From positions 1 to 47,067 of the forward strand of contig CAUYXJ010000007.1 of NCBI GenBank assembly GCA_963577065.1: a stretch of DNA of 47,067 nt, given 5' to 3'. The position numbers and the translations under genes were made by a program. How positions within the stretch are numbered: position 1 is the stretch's first letter; each line of letters starts with the position of its first letter. The stretch is from CAUYXJ01 sp963577065 (GTDB lineage: Bacteria > Chloroflexota > Dehalococcoidia > Tepidiformales > Tepidiformaceae). Below, one piece after another: positions 32,875 through 41,677 of the stretch. Under the pieces are notes generated by a model, which made no database searches, was not told where the DNA came from, and saw nothing but the letters and a program-made list of their open reading frames with translations.

Positions 32875-33636
32875 ATGACGGAGCGAGCGGACCAAACCTT
32901 GCGGACGGCGGTCGCGTTCGTTACGCATACGCGGGACTACCGCTCCGGGGAGCTGCTCCCGGCCCTTTCGCGGCATGGGTTCACGACCACCGAGCGCCCC
33001 CACGACCGGGAAACGGAGCGGCTGCTGTCCCAGTTCCAGCCCGAGCTGACGGTCCTCGCAATCGATCCGCGGCGCGAAGCGGATGTCGCGCTGATCCGCG
33101 CGGTCACCCGCAGTTGCCAGTCGATGATCCTTGTCGTCGTCCCCGGTCCCCACTCCCAAGGCGTCGCCGGCGCGCTCGAGGCCGGTGCGGATGTCTGCGT
33201 ACGGGAGAGCGAAGGCGTGGAGGTACTCGGCGCCCAGATTGGCGCGCTCGCGCGCCGGCGCATCATCGCGCCCCCGGCAGAGGACAGCGAATCGACGATC
33301 GAAGTGCGGGACCTGGTGCTGGACTTCGACCGCTGTCAGGTGGTGCGCGACGACACCAAGATCCCGCTGACGCCGACGGAGTTCAAGATCCTCGCGCACA
33401 TGGCGCGCCACGCGGGCAAGGTCGTGAGCCCGGTCGAGATCCTGAGGGCGGTCCAGGACTACACCTACTCTGAGCGCGAAGCACAAGAGATCGTGAAGGT
33501 CTACATCCGCCGGATCCGCCGCAAGATCGAGGAAGACCCCTCGAGCCCGTCCTACATCATCAATGTGCGCGGCTTCGGCTACCTTCTCGAGCGTCGCGAA
33601 CGCGACGACGCGGCGCGCAGCGCGAAGGCGGCGTAG
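32875..33636 (+). CDS. Atypical response regulator: pseudo-receiver plus OmpR-type winged helix
   Basis: 253 aa. The C-terminal part (about 141-240) is a clear OmpR/PhoB winged helix: LTPTEFKILAHMARHAGKVV, VKVYIRRIRRKIEEDP, INVRGFGYLL. The N-terminal receiver-like half is degenerate: there is no acidic pair after strand 1 (AVAFVTHTRDY), the phosphoacceptor position is probably Asp64 (LTVLAIDPR), and the conserved Lys of strand 5 appears as Arg (DVCVRESEG). Phosphorylation is thus doubtful; ligand or protein binding may control it. The ATG at 32875 has GGGGAGGC upstream. It precedes a normal response regulator with its kinase. Confidence 0.85.
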   Translation: MTERADQTLRTAVAFVTHTRDYRSGELLPALSRHGFTTTERPHDRETERLLSQFQPELTVLAIDPRREADVALIRAVTRSCQSMILVVVPGPHSQGVAGALEAGADVCVRESEGVEVLGAQIGALARRRIIAPPAEDSESTIEVRDLVLDFDRCQVVRDDTKIPLTPTEFKILAHMARHAGKVVSPVEILRAVQDYTYSEREAQEIVKVYIRRIRRKIEEDPSSPSYIINVRGFGYLLERRERDDAARSAKAA

Positions 33637-33729
33637 CTAGCCGGGTACGGCCAGCTCTTAACTTTGGTTCTTTACCTTCGCTTCGGTGCTTCCCGCCTAC
33701 GGTAGAGCGAGAGACCCAAGGAGGCCGCC

Positions 33730-34392
33730 ATGCGCGTCCTAGTAGTCGAAGACGAAGAGCCCATCGCCTCCGCGATTGAGCGGGGATTGACCAAGATCGG
33801 ATACGCGGTCGATGTCGCTTACGACGGCGCGGAGGCGCTGGAGAAAGCCGGCGTCAACGCCTACGACGTCGTCTGCCTGGACCTCAACCTCCCACGTGTG
33901 GACGGGGTCGAAGTGTGCCGCAAGCTGCGCGCCGACCACTTCCGCGGCGGGATCATTATGTTGACCGCGCGCAGTGGTATCCGGGACCGCGTCGAGGGCC
34001 TGGATGAAGGCGCTGACGACTACCTCGTGAAGCCGTTCGCCTTTAGCGAGCTGGCGGCGCGCATCCGCGCCATCAGCCGGCGCGAGGGCGGCATGCGCGA
34101 GCCCGTGCTCGCCACCCGCGGGCTCGAGCTCGACCCGAACACGAATCGGGCGTGGCGCGACGAGGTCGAAATCCACCTCACGCCCAAGGAGTTCGCCCTC
34201 CTCTACTATCTCGTCAAGAACGAAGGCCGTGCCGTCCCTCAGGAAGAGCTCCTCGAGCATATCTGGGACGAGAACACCAACCCGTTCACGCAGACCGTGA
34301 AGGTCCACATGAACAACCTCCGCCGCAAGCTGAATGAGGGATTCGGGGAGCAGCTGATCAAAACGATTCGAGGGAAGGGCTACGTCCTCTAG
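33730..34392 (+). CDS. OmpR-family response regulator
   Basis: 220 aa. The receiver keeps Glu7/Asp8/Glu9 after strand 1 (LVVEDEEP), phosphoacceptor Asp51 (CLDLNLP), and Lys101 (DDYLVKPF). The winged helix is LTPKEFALLYYLVKNEGRAV through VKVHMNNLRRKLNEG and IRGKGYVL. It is paired with the histidine kinase directly downstream, whose frame begins within or after its 3' end. The ATG at 33730 follows AAGGAGG. It is intact and typical. Confidence 0.95.
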   Translation: MRVLVVEDEEPIASAIERGLTKIGYAVDVAYDGAEALEKAGVNAYDVVCLDLNLPRVDGVEVCRKLRADHFRGGIIMLTARSGIRDRVEGLDEGADDYLVKPFAFSELAARIRAISRREGGMREPVLATRGLELDPNTNRAWRDEVEIHLTPKEFALLYYLVKNEGRAVPQEELLEHIWDENTNPFTQTVKVHMNNLRRKLNEGFGEQLIKTIRGKGYVL

Positions 34393-34480
34393 GCCGCACC
34401 TCCCATCGTTCGTACGGACCGTTCGCTTCCGGCTCACGGTCTGGTACTCGAGCCTCCTGCTTGTATTCGGGCTGGCCTTC

Positions 34481-35632
34481 GTGAGCTCCCTGAACATCGC
34501 CGCGCGCGTCGACCAGCCGGATGACCTGCTGATCCTCCGCGGGCTCCGCGTCGGGGACATCGAATGGCAGCCCATCCGCACGTCGCCGGGCGGAGCGCTG
34601 GCGGGTTTCACCCCAGTCGTGACCCCATCCCTGCTCGTGGAAGAAGCGGGCGATGAGTTCCAGTCGCAGAATCTCGACCGCCTCCGCAGTTGGTCGATCA
34701 TCGCCGTCATCGGTCTGGTCGTGACGGCGGGACTGGGTGGCTACGCCCTTTCGGGCATGATGCTCCGGCCCGTGAGGGACATCACGGGCGTGGCCTCGGA
34801 GATCAGCGCGACGAACCTCACGCGGCGCATCAACCACGAAGGTCCCGACGACGAGCTGAAGGCGCTCGCCGACACCTTCGATTCGATGATCGACCGGATC
34901 GAAGGCGGGTTCGAATCGCAACGCCGCTTCGTTCAGGACGCTTCGCATGAACTGCGGACGCCACTGGCCGCGATCCGCACAAACATAGAGGTCACCGAAC
35001 TCGACGACGACGCGAGCACCGACGACTACAAGGTCCTGATGGAGACCGTGAAGGGGCAGACCGAACGGCTCACCCGCTTGAGCGAAGACCTGCTCCTGCT
35101 GAGCACCCATCAAGCGGAGCCCTTGATCCTGGAGCCGATCGACATCGGGAGCCTCGTCGCCACCGTGAACGAGGAGCTGGGGCCGCTGGCCGATCGTGCC
35201 GGCGTCGACCTGGCGGCGACGGGAGACCTCCGTTGCGAGGCGATCGCAAGCCCCGACCTGCTCTATCGCTGCATCTTCAACTTGGTGGATAACGCGGTGA
35301 AGCACTCCGAGGAGGGCGCGAGCGTGCTCGTCGATATCTCCTGTGCGACCAGCGCTCCCACCGTGCGGGTCACGGACAGCGGTCCCGGCATCCCTGCGGA
35401 CGCGCTCGGGCACGTCTTTGAGCGTTTCTATCGGGTGGACAAAGGCCGCGCGCGAAGGTACGGCGGCTCGGGCCTCGGGCTGGCCATCGTGAGCGAGCTC
35501 ATGGAGGCCATGGGTGGCTCGGTCAAAGCCGATTCGACGGTGGGCGAAGGCTCCACGTTCACGCTCCACCTGCCCCCTGCCGCCAGCGCCAACGGTGCCG
35601 CCGCGGCTCCCAGGCGGGTCTCGGTTTCTTGA
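34481..35632 (+). CDS. Sensor histidine kinase
   Basis: 383 aa from GTG at 34481. Seen: an extracytoplasmic loop, a transmembrane helix (SIIAVIGLVVTAGLGGYALSG, about 72-92), HAMP (about 93-146), the dimerisation box with phospho-His156 in DASHELRTPLAAI, then N box NLVDNAVKHS, G1 DSGPGIPA, F box ERFYRVDK and G2 GGSGLGLAI. A first membrane helix is expected before residue 1; the same frame upstream encodes it (RFRLTVWYSSLLLVFGLAF, about 34424-34480), but no ATG, GTG or TTG occurs between the stop at 34355 and 34481. The functional start is therefore unresolved; an unusual start codon near 34382, after AGGGAAGGG, is one option. It partners the response regulator. Confidence 0.85.
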   Translation: MSSLNIAARVDQPDDLLILRGLRVGDIEWQPIRTSPGGALAGFTPVVTPSLLVEEAGDEFQSQNLDRLRSWSIIAVIGLVVTAGLGGYALSGMMLRPVRDITGVASEISATNLTRRINHEGPDDELKALADTFDSMIDRIEGGFESQRRFVQDASHELRTPLAAIRTNIEVTELDDDASTDDYKVLMETVKGQTERLTRLSEDLLLLSTHQAEPLILEPIDIGSLVATVNEELGPLADRAGVDLAATGDLRCEAIASPDLLYRCIFNLVDNAVKHSEEGASVLVDISCATSAPTVRVTDSGPGIPADALGHVFERFYRVDKGRARRYGGSGLGLAIVSELMEAMGGSVKADSTVGEGSTFTLHLPPAASANGAAAAPRRVSVS

Positions 35633-35762
35633 CCTCCGGAGAACGGGTCACGTAGGGTCCGCGGGTAGTCCCGAGGCCTCGGCGGCGACCTTCGTAAGCG
35701 CCCGCACGGCGTGACGACCGCGCTTCCGGTTCACTGGTCCTCGCGGCGAAGGGAGGCAGACC

Positions 35763-37691
35763 ATGAGCCGACCGCTGCTCGACCGGATCGATGCTCCCGC
35801 CGACCTTCGATCGCTCACTGCCGAGGAGTTGGAGCAGCTCGCCCAGGAGATCCGCGAAGACCTCGTCGATTGCATCGAATGTATTGGCGGCGGTGGCCAC
35901 CTCGCCTCGAATCTCGGCGTCGTCGAGCTCACGCTCGCCCTCCACCGACAGTTCGATTCGCCCACCGACCGGATCCTCTGGGACGTCAGTCACCAGGTCT
36001 ACGTTCACAAGATGGTCACTGGCCGGCGTGAGCAGATGCGCACCATCCGCCAGTACGAAGGCCTCTCGGGCTTCGCGGACCGCAACGAGAGCCCCCACGA
36101 TCTCTTTGGCGCGGGCCACGCCGGAACCTCGATCTCAGCCGCCACCGGCATGGCGGTCGCGCGTGATCTGCAGGGCGAGGACCACCACGTGATTGCCGTG
36201 ATCGGTGATGGCGCGATGACCGCCGGAATGGCCCTCGAAGGCCTGAACCATGCCGGCCACCTAGGCACAAAGCTGATCGTGATCCTCAACGACAACGCCA
36301 TGTCGATCTCGCCGAATGTGGGCGGGATGAGTCGAAACCTGAACAAGCTGCGGGTCGACCCCCACTACCGTCGTGCAAAGCAGGAGATCGGCGAGTTCGT
36401 CGAACACCTGCCGCTCGGCCGCCAGGTGTGGGAGGGGGCGAAACGCGTCAAGACGAGCATGCGTGACCTCCTCGTGCCCGCCAGCTTCTGGGAGCAGTTC
36501 GGCTTCGAGTACTACGGGCCGATCGACGGTCACGACCTCGGGGAGATCGAGGCGACCTTGTCCGCGATCAAGCGCGTTCAAGGCAGACCCGTCCTGCTGC
36601 ACGTCCTCACGGAAAAGGGACACGGCATCCCCGAGGCTGCCGCCGACCCGGTGAAGAGCCACAGCGGCACCTTCTGGCTGAAGAAGAAGCCCGCCCCGGA
36701 TGCGCCCAAGCCACCCCCCACCTACAGCCAGGTGTTCGCCCAAGCCACCGGTGAGCTGATCGCTAGCGATCCCCGGGTCGTGGCGGTCACGGCGGCGATG
36801 CTCGAGGGCACGGGCTTGGCCGCCACCCAGAAGGAGTACCCGGACCGGGTCTTCGATGTCGGTATCGCCGAGCAACACGCGGTGACCTTCTCCGCCGGCC
36901 TCGCAACGCAGGGCATGCGGCCGATCGCGGCCATCTACTCGACCTTCCTTCAGCGTGGCTACGACTCGATCGTGCACGACGTGGTCGTGCAGAACCTGCC
37001 CGTGATCTTCGCGCTCGATCGCGCCGGCTTCGTGGGCGACGACGGCAAGACCCATCAGGGCTTCGTCGACACCTCCTACCTGCGCTGTCTGCCCAACATG
37101 GTGGTGAGCGCGCCCAAGGACGAGACGGAGCTGCGTGACCTGCTCTACACCGCGGTGAACCAGAACGGCCCCTTCGCCCTGCGCTACCCGCGGGGCGCGG
37201 GTCCGGGGGCGCCGACCGACCTGCCGATGAAGCAGATCCCGATCGGGCGGGGCGAGATCCTGCGTGAGGGTGGCGATATCACCCTTATCGGCTACGGGGC
37301 CTCGGTGGTCGAGTGCGTAAAGGCAGCCGGGGAGCTCGCGGACGAGGGGATCGCCGCGCGCGTGATCAACCCTCGCTTCGCCAAGCCCCTCGACGAAGCG
37401 CTGATTCTCGCCGCCGCCCGTGAGACGGGGGCGATAGTGACTGCCGAGGAGAACGTACGCGCCGGCGGCTTTGGGGACGCCGTCCTCGAGCTGCTCTCCG
37501 ACCACGGCCTCGCGGATACGCTGATTCTCAACCTCACCATGCCCGACACGATCGTCGATCACGGCCCCCAGAAGGTGTACCGCCAGGTCTACGACCTGGA
37601 CGGCGCAGGCATCGCCCGGCGCGCGGCCGAGGCGCTGGCCACCCGCGGGGCGCCCGCGAAGGCAGCGGGAGGCAGCCTGGCGCCCGCCTAG
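35763..37691 (+). CDS. dxs: 1-deoxy-D-xylulose-5-phosphate synthase DXS
   Basis: 642 aa, normal length. It makes DXP from pyruvate and glyceraldehyde-3-phosphate, first step of the MEP isoprenoid route. Thiamine-diphosphate features: GGGGHLASNLGVVELTLALH, GDGAMTAGMALEGLNHAG (Mg/ThDP binding), the central domain SQVFAQATGELIASDPRV with GIAEQHAVTFSAGLA, DRAGFVGDDGKTHQG, and the C-terminal transketolase domain. The ATG at 35763 follows GGGAGGC. A polyprenyl synthase follows by 11 bp, so the pair probably forms an isoprenoid operon. Confidence 0.96.
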   Translation: MSRPLLDRIDAPADLRSLTAEELEQLAQEIREDLVDCIECIGGGGHLASNLGVVELTLALHRQFDSPTDRILWDVSHQVYVHKMVTGRREQMRTIRQYEGLSGFADRNESPHDLFGAGHAGTSISAATGMAVARDLQGEDHHVIAVIGDGAMTAGMALEGLNHAGHLGTKLIVILNDNAMSISPNVGGMSRNLNKLRVDPHYRRAKQEIGEFVEHLPLGRQVWEGAKRVKTSMRDLLVPASFWEQFGFEYYGPIDGHDLGEIEATLSAIKRVQGRPVLLHVLTEKGHGIPEAAADPVKSHSGTFWLKKKPAPDAPKPPPTYSQVFAQATGELIASDPRVVAVTAAMLEGTGLAATQKEYPDRVFDVGIAEQHAVTFSAGLATQGMRPIAAIYSTFLQRGYDSIVHDVVVQNLPVIFALDRAGFVGDDGKTHQGFVDTSYLRCLPNMVVSAPKDETELRDLLYTAVNQNGPFALRYPRGAGPGAPTDLPMKQIPIGRGEILREGGDITLIGYGASVVECVKAAGELADEGIAARVINPRFAKPLDEALILAAARETGAIVTAEENVRAGGFGDAVLELLSDHGLADTLILNLTMPDTIVDHGPQKVYRQVYDLDGAGIARRAAEALATRGAPAKAAGGSLAPA

Positions 37692-37702
37692 GCAGCGAGC
37701 CC

Positions 37703-38725
37703 ATGGCAAGCGCCCCTACCCCACCTCCGCCGGCCCTGACCACCCACCTCGAAGCGCTGGAAGACGCGCTGCGTGCGGCCGTCGGTCCGGGCGACTCCGC
37801 GCTGGTCAGCGCCGCCCGCTACGTCATGGGCTGGGAGGACGAAGAGGGGCGTCCGCTTCGGGCCGGAGGCAAGCGCATCCGCCCCGGACTCTGCTTGCTC
37901 GCCGCCGAGGCGTTCGGCGCCGCGGCCACTGCGGCGATGGCCGGGGCAGTCGCGGTCGAGCTCGTCCATAACTTCTCGCTCGTTCACGACGAAATCCAGG
38001 ACCGCGATGCCGAGCGCCACCACCGCCCCACGATCTGGCGAATCGTGGGCGAGGCGCAGGCGATCAACGTTGGCGACTTCCTCTTCACGCGCGCGCTTCG
38101 CTCGCTGGCCGAGGCCGGCCTGCCCAGCGAGCGACGCGTAGCAGCGCTCGAAGCGCTGCTCACCGCCACGGACGACATGATCGGCGGCCAGTGGGCGGAC
38201 CTCACCTTCGAAGAGCGCGGCGATGTCACCGTCGCGGACTACCTGGCGATGGTCGAGGGGAAGACCGGGGCACTCATCGGTGCGCCCCTTCAGATCGGCG
38301 CGATCCTCGCCGGCGCCGCGCCGCTGCAAAGTGATCGGATCCGCGACTGGGGGCGGCGGCTGGGTCTGGCGTTTCAGGCGCAAGACGACATCCTGGGAAT
38401 CTGGGGGGACCCTAACCTCACCGGCAAATCTAACCAGAACGACCTCGCTCGCCACAAGAAGACGCTGCCGGTGATCGAGGCGCTCACGGACCCAGTCACG
38501 CGCCGCGCCGTCGACGCCCTCTACGCGCACCCGGAGCCACCGGCGGACGCGATCGTGGCCCTGTCGGCGCAGCTCGAAGCAGCCGGCGTACGCGAACGCT
38601 CGCAGGCGCATGCGCGCCGCTACGTGACCGAAGCGGAGGGGCTGCTCGCCGGGCTTGGGCTCGGCGAGGACGAGACCCGCTTGCTGGGGACCGTAGCGCG
38701 CTACCTCATCGAGCGGGCGGGATAA
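37703..38725 (+). CDS. Polyprenyl diphosphate synthase (GGPP/FPP type)
   Basis: 340 aa all-alpha trans-prenyltransferase. RAGGKRIRPGLCLLAAEAFG precedes the first aspartate-rich motif, here HDEIQDRDAERH (DEIQD in place of the usual DDxxD), then the chain-length region. The second motif is FQAQDDILGIWGD, followed by TGKSNQNDLARHKKTLPVI. The Asp-to-Glu change in the first motif may keep metal binding. It elongates isoprenoid chains; the chain length is not predictable from these residues alone. It follows dxs directly. Confidence 0.9.
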   Translation: MASAPTPPPPALTTHLEALEDALRAAVGPGDSALVSAARYVMGWEDEEGRPLRAGGKRIRPGLCLLAAEAFGAAATAAMAGAVAVELVHNFSLVHDEIQDRDAERHHRPTIWRIVGEAQAINVGDFLFTRALRSLAEAGLPSERRVAALEALLTATDDMIGGQWADLTFEERGDVTVADYLAMVEGKTGALIGAPLQIGAILAGAAPLQSDRIRDWGRRLGLAFQAQDDILGIWGDPNLTGKSNQNDLARHKKTLPVIEALTDPVTRRAVDALYAHPEPPADAIVALSAQLEAAGVRERSQAHARRYVTEAEGLLAGLGLGEDETRLLGTVARYLIERAG

Positions 38726-38915
38726 CGCTCAGTTTCCGGTCAGCGCTTCACAGAAGAGGACATACGTTCTTGATTCCGTTGCCCGTGCGTCTACCCTGGG
38801 CCCGATCCCCGGCGCCGTGGAACGGCTTCCACCGTCGCCCGTGCGAAAGAGTCGCCCTCGGGTCCCATCTCGGGAGCTTCGCCCAACCGCTACGAACTAA
38901 GAAAGCGTTCGTGAT

Positions 38916-39821
38916 TCAACCGGGGCGCTCTGGGGTGATCGCCGCCGATTCTCGGTGGCTGTCGTCGAAGTAGCCGAAGGCCTCGAGCCCGAGGCCGCCG
39001 GCGCTCTCAATCTCCGCGATGACCTCGGCGTCTTCGGCACGCCAACGTCCGAGCGACGGTGGCCGGCGAATCACACTTGCGGCCGCTGCAAGGTCGGGCT
39101 CGTCATTGCCGATCCAAGAGGCCAGCGCGGCAGCACTCCCCGCGGGGTCCCGGCAAAGGTCCTCGAGTCGGACCCTCAGGTAGTGGCCCGCCATGAGTCC
39201 TGCGCCGAGAGATGCGGCTTGAATGTTCGTGACGGACCAGAATCTCGCCAGGCGCACCGGCAGCGGCCCGCAGTTGTCCTGATCGGGGATCAACAGATGA
39301 CCGAAGTTTTCGAATTGCTTCTTGTTCGACGCGAACGCCATGTCGCGTCCATCGCGCACCACATGGATGACGCACATCCCGGGGAAACGAGCACGCAAGT
39401 AGGGGAGCAGGAGGATCGACCTCGGGTTCTTCACCGCCCAAAGCGCTCCCGGGTGGGCGATCGCCGAGCGATGCCGGATGAGGGCCTGCTCGAGCGCGTT
39501 CGCCATGGGCTCCGGCGTTCGTTCCAGCATCGAGCGTCTGGACGGATCGAGATACAAGCCCAGCCAGGCTCGCTGGAACGCGCCCATGTCCCTCGAGTCC
39601 ATGGCAAGGTTGAGGTTCCCTCCAATGAAGCAATCCAGCTCACGGAGGAGCGCCGCGACGGCCCGCGTTCCAGAGCCACCCGTGCCGCAGATAAAGATCG
39701 GCTCGCGAGCGCCGACCAACGTCTTCGGTCCCCGGTGGTAGACGATCTTGGACCGAACCCACGCGCGCCTGTGACGTATTGCGCGCCAAAGCCTCCGGCC
39801 AGCGGGCCGAAACACTGCCAT
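38916..39821 (-). CDS. Sulfotransferase-family protein
   Basis: 301 aa. The 5'-phosphosulfate loop is PIFICGTGGSGTRAVAALLR, about 41-60, and the 3'-phosphate-binding region is HVVRDGRDMAFASNKK, about 152-167. Both are in the correct order for PAPS-dependent sulfotransferases. It lacks a signal peptide. The acceptor is unknown (small molecule, lipid or glycan). No other sulfate-activation genes are nearby. It stands alone, convergent to the prenyl synthase gene across a 190-bp gap in which I see no gene. Confidence 0.82.
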   Translation of the reverse strand: MAVFRPAGRRLWRAIRHRRAWVRSKIVYHRGPKTLVGAREPIFICGTGGSGTRAVAALLRELDCFIGGNLNLAMDSRDMGAFQRAWLGLYLDPSRRSMLERTPEPMANALEQALIRHRSAIAHPGALWAVKNPRSILLLPYLRARFPGMCVIHVVRDGRDMAFASNKKQFENFGHLLIPDQDNCGPLPVRLARFWSVTNIQAASLGAGLMAGHYLRVRLEDLCRDPAGSAAALASWIGNDEPDLAAAASVIRRPPSLGRWRAEDAEVIAEIESAGGLGLEAFGYFDDSHRESAAITPERPG

Positions 39822-40082
39822 AGGCCACCGTCCTCATCCAAAGCGCGCGGCTCGTGGAAGGATACCAAGCCGCGCACCGGGGCCCCAAGGCCGCACTAGC
39901 TTTGCTGACCAGAGGTGTAAGCCACGGCTGACGGGCTGGAGTCCGCCGAGCGAACTGTGTAGTCGTGGTCGTTTGTTAAACCATCGGAGCCGGCCAGCGA
40001 GAGCGCGAGCGCCGTGCAGTCTCGAGCAGCTTTCTGTCTCGCACTCGCGCTTCGGACGCGCTTCCTCGGAGCCGCACCGATG
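39822..40082. other. Intergenic region before the tmRNA gene, no gene seen
   Basis: The spacer between the sulfotransferase start and the tmRNA promoter. I see no credible CDS or tRNA. The base composition is slightly AT-richer towards 39900-40080. Divergent promoters for the sulfotransferase and the tmRNA should lie here. Confidence 0.4.
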
Positions 40083-40110
40083 TTATGCCGAGGCAAGGGC
40101 CTGCTATACT
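40083..40110 (+). promoter_or_regulatory. Promoter of the tmRNA gene
   Basis: TATACT at 40105-40110 ends 8 bp before the tmRNA 5' end, and TTATGC at 40083-40088 is the best -35 with 16 bp spacing. The -10 is near consensus; the -35 is moderate. Confidence 0.6.
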
Positions 40111-40118
40111 CGATGCTT

Positions 40119-40487
40119 GGGGACGAAAGGATTCGACAGGAGGCTAGGTAGCCGGGTAGCAGGCCGAGGTTGGTTGTCACCCTCGTTAATCAGGCGACCA
40201 CATGAGTAAGCGCCAATAATAATCGCGAACTCGCTCTCGCAGCTTAGTCTGTGAGTCGTTCTGTCGACTGCCCCCTCCCCGACGGAGCGCGGCAGGGCGT
40301 CACAAAAGTCGGGGTGCTGTGAGCTGACGCCGATACTGCTCACCTAAGATTCATCGGCTGGTCCCGCCGTCCTCGGGCCCCACCTCCGGAGCGGCGGGAC
40401 GAGACCCTAACTGGTGGGAAAGCCTGTAGGACAACTCGGAGCTGAACCTTGCTGGACCGGGAGTTCGATTCTCCCGCGTCTCCACCA
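40119..40487 (+). ncRNA. ssrA: Transfer-messenger RNA (tmRNA)
   Basis: One-piece tmRNA of about 369 nt. The 5' GGGGACGAAAGGATTCGAC is the standard opening. Its first seven bases pair with CGTCTCC (40477-40483), directly before the encoded ACCA (40484-40487), making the tRNA-like acceptor stem with one G-U pair. The T arm GGGAGTTCGATTCTCCC is at 40459-40475. The tag begins with GCC at 40212. It rescues stalled ribosomes with SmpB. A 96-bp tandem repeat array starts 7 bp downstream, so the 3' processing region is unusual. Confidence 0.96.
40212..40247 (+). other. tmRNA proteolysis-tag reading frame
   Basis: GCC AAT AAT AAT CGC GAA CTC GCT CTC GCA GCT TAG gives Ala-Asn-Asn-Asn-Arg-Glu-Leu-Ala-Leu-Ala-Ala-stop. 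The hydrophobic ALAA end is the typical degron seen by ClpXP-type proteases. The resume codon GCC encodes Ala, as usual. Confidence 0.92.
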
Positions 40488-40493
40488 CTTAAA

Positions 40494-40877
40494 GCTCGCT
40501 TCGCTCGGACCCCCCGCAACCGCCCCACCCGCGCTCGTCTGCGCCGCCTTCGCGGCCACACGGCCGCTTCGTCTTCGCGCTCGCTTGAAGCTCGCTTCGC
40601 TCGGACCCCCCGCAACCGCCCCACCCGCGCTCGTCTGCTCCGCCTTCGCGGCCACACGACCGCTTCGTCTTCGCGCTCGCTTGAAGCTCGCTGCGCTCAG
40701 ACCCCCCGCAACCGCCCCACCCGCGCTCGTCTGCGCCGCCTTCGCGGCCTGGCGGCCGCTTCGCCTCCGCGCTCGCTTGGAGCTCGCTGCGCGCGGGCCC
40801 CGCGCCACGCCCCGCCCGCGCTCGTCTGCTGCGTCTGGGCGGCCTGGCGGCGGCTTCGTCTCCGCGCTCGCCCCTCT
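40494..40877. repeat. Four 96-bp tandem repeats directly after the tmRNA
   Basis: Copies begin at 40494, 40590, 40686 and 40782 with exact 96-bp spacing. Each contains GCTCGCT(T/G)CGC, a GACCCCCCGCAACCGCCCC segment (modified in the last copy), the GCGCTCGTCTG segment, and a hairpin GCGGCC-N4-GGCCGC (40552-40567 in copy 1; altered in copies 2 and 4). Copies 1 and 2 are nearly identical, copy 4 is most divergent. GAAGC-TC-GCTTC at the junctions of the first copies adds a second small hairpin. Because 96 is a multiple of three, all frames stay open and mimic repeat proteins; I regard it as non-coding. Confidence 0.9.
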
Positions 40878-40973
40878 AAGCGACCAGCACTGCGCCCCAG
40901 CCCGAGGGCTTGCTCGGAGCGATCGGCGATGGAGGGCGGCGACCGATCGCCCGCCTTCGCCACCACCTCGCAT

Positions 40974-41002
40974 TTCGCGAGGACAATCCCGGCGGGTATG
41001 CT
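40974..41002 (+). promoter_or_regulatory. Candidate promoter for the DinB-like genes
   Basis: TTCGCG (40974-40979) and TATGCT (40997-41002) with 17 bp spacing, about 31 bp before the first DinB-like ATG. The leader carries GGAGGTGAGCC as ribosome binding site. Confidence 0.4.
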
Positions 41003-41033
41003 CGGGCCAGCCAAGAGACGCCGGAGGTGAGCC

Positions 41034-41543
41034 ATGAACGCCCAAGATGTCATCCGCGGCCAGCTCGGAGCGGCCCATCAGTTCCTCGAGGCGACCCTGG
41101 CGGACTGTTCACCGGAGACGCTCGCCTTTCAAGGCGAGGGCTGGACCATCAACCCCATCGCTGCGATTTACGCCCATATCGCCATGACCGAGGACGGCAT
41201 CATCAACGGGCTCGTGCAGGGGAAGCCGTCCCTGCTCACGCAGGAGGGCTGGGGCGAGAAGCTCGGCATCGAGGACGCGAATCCCACGCAGACCCCAGAG
41301 TGGGCGGAGAAGCACCTCGACGTGGCCGTCGTACGCGAGTACGCGAGCGCGGTTCGCAAGGCGACCGACGAGTTCCTCGCGAGCGCGGGTGACGATCTGC
41401 TCCTCACCACCCGCGAGACACCCATGGGCGAGATGACGACGCTGCAGATGATCGCGAATGTAGGGGTCATCCACGTCGCGAGCCACTGGGGCGAGATCGC
41501 CGCCATCAAAGGGTTCCAGGGCCTCAAGGGGATGGCGTTCTAA
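41034..41543 (+). CDS. DinB-like four-helix-bundle protein (copy 1)
   Basis: 169 aa. The DinB/YfiT-like fold: an N-terminal helix MNAQDVIRGQLGAAHQFLEATL, a second helix with INPIAAIYAHIAMTEDGI including a likely metal His, and a fourth helix with VGVIHVASHWGEIAAIKGF carrying His-Val-x-x-His. Family members bind a divalent metal with three His and act in thiol transfer, maleylpyruvate isomerisation or damage-induced roles; the specific activity is unknown. The ATG at 41034 has GGAGGTGAGCC upstream. It is the first of a tandem pair of equal length (both 169 aa). Confidence 0.85.
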   Translation: MNAQDVIRGQLGAAHQFLEATLADCSPETLAFQGEGWTINPIAAIYAHIAMTEDGIINGLVQGKPSLLTQEGWGEKLGIEDANPTQTPEWAEKHLDVAVVREYASAVRKATDEFLASAGDDLLLTTRETPMGEMTTLQMIANVGVIHVASHWGEIAAIKGFQGLKGMAF

Positions 41544-41677
41544 AGGGCGAGTTCAGACTGCCCCATCGCCCGCCCTCCGCGGGGGCGCGGACAAGCGTAA
41601 GCTCTGGCCGACGGTCCGCCACGTGGGTCAGGACCGATCGATCGCGCCCGGCAGGTCCGGGCCCAAGGAGACTGCCC

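Noticed and set aside
40407..41078. Long repeat-containing open frames on both strands over the tmRNA-adjacent array
   Set aside because: They arise because the 96-bp period is a multiple of three in GC-rich DNA. One of them even reads antisense through the tmRNA 3' end. There is no ribosome binding site or family match.
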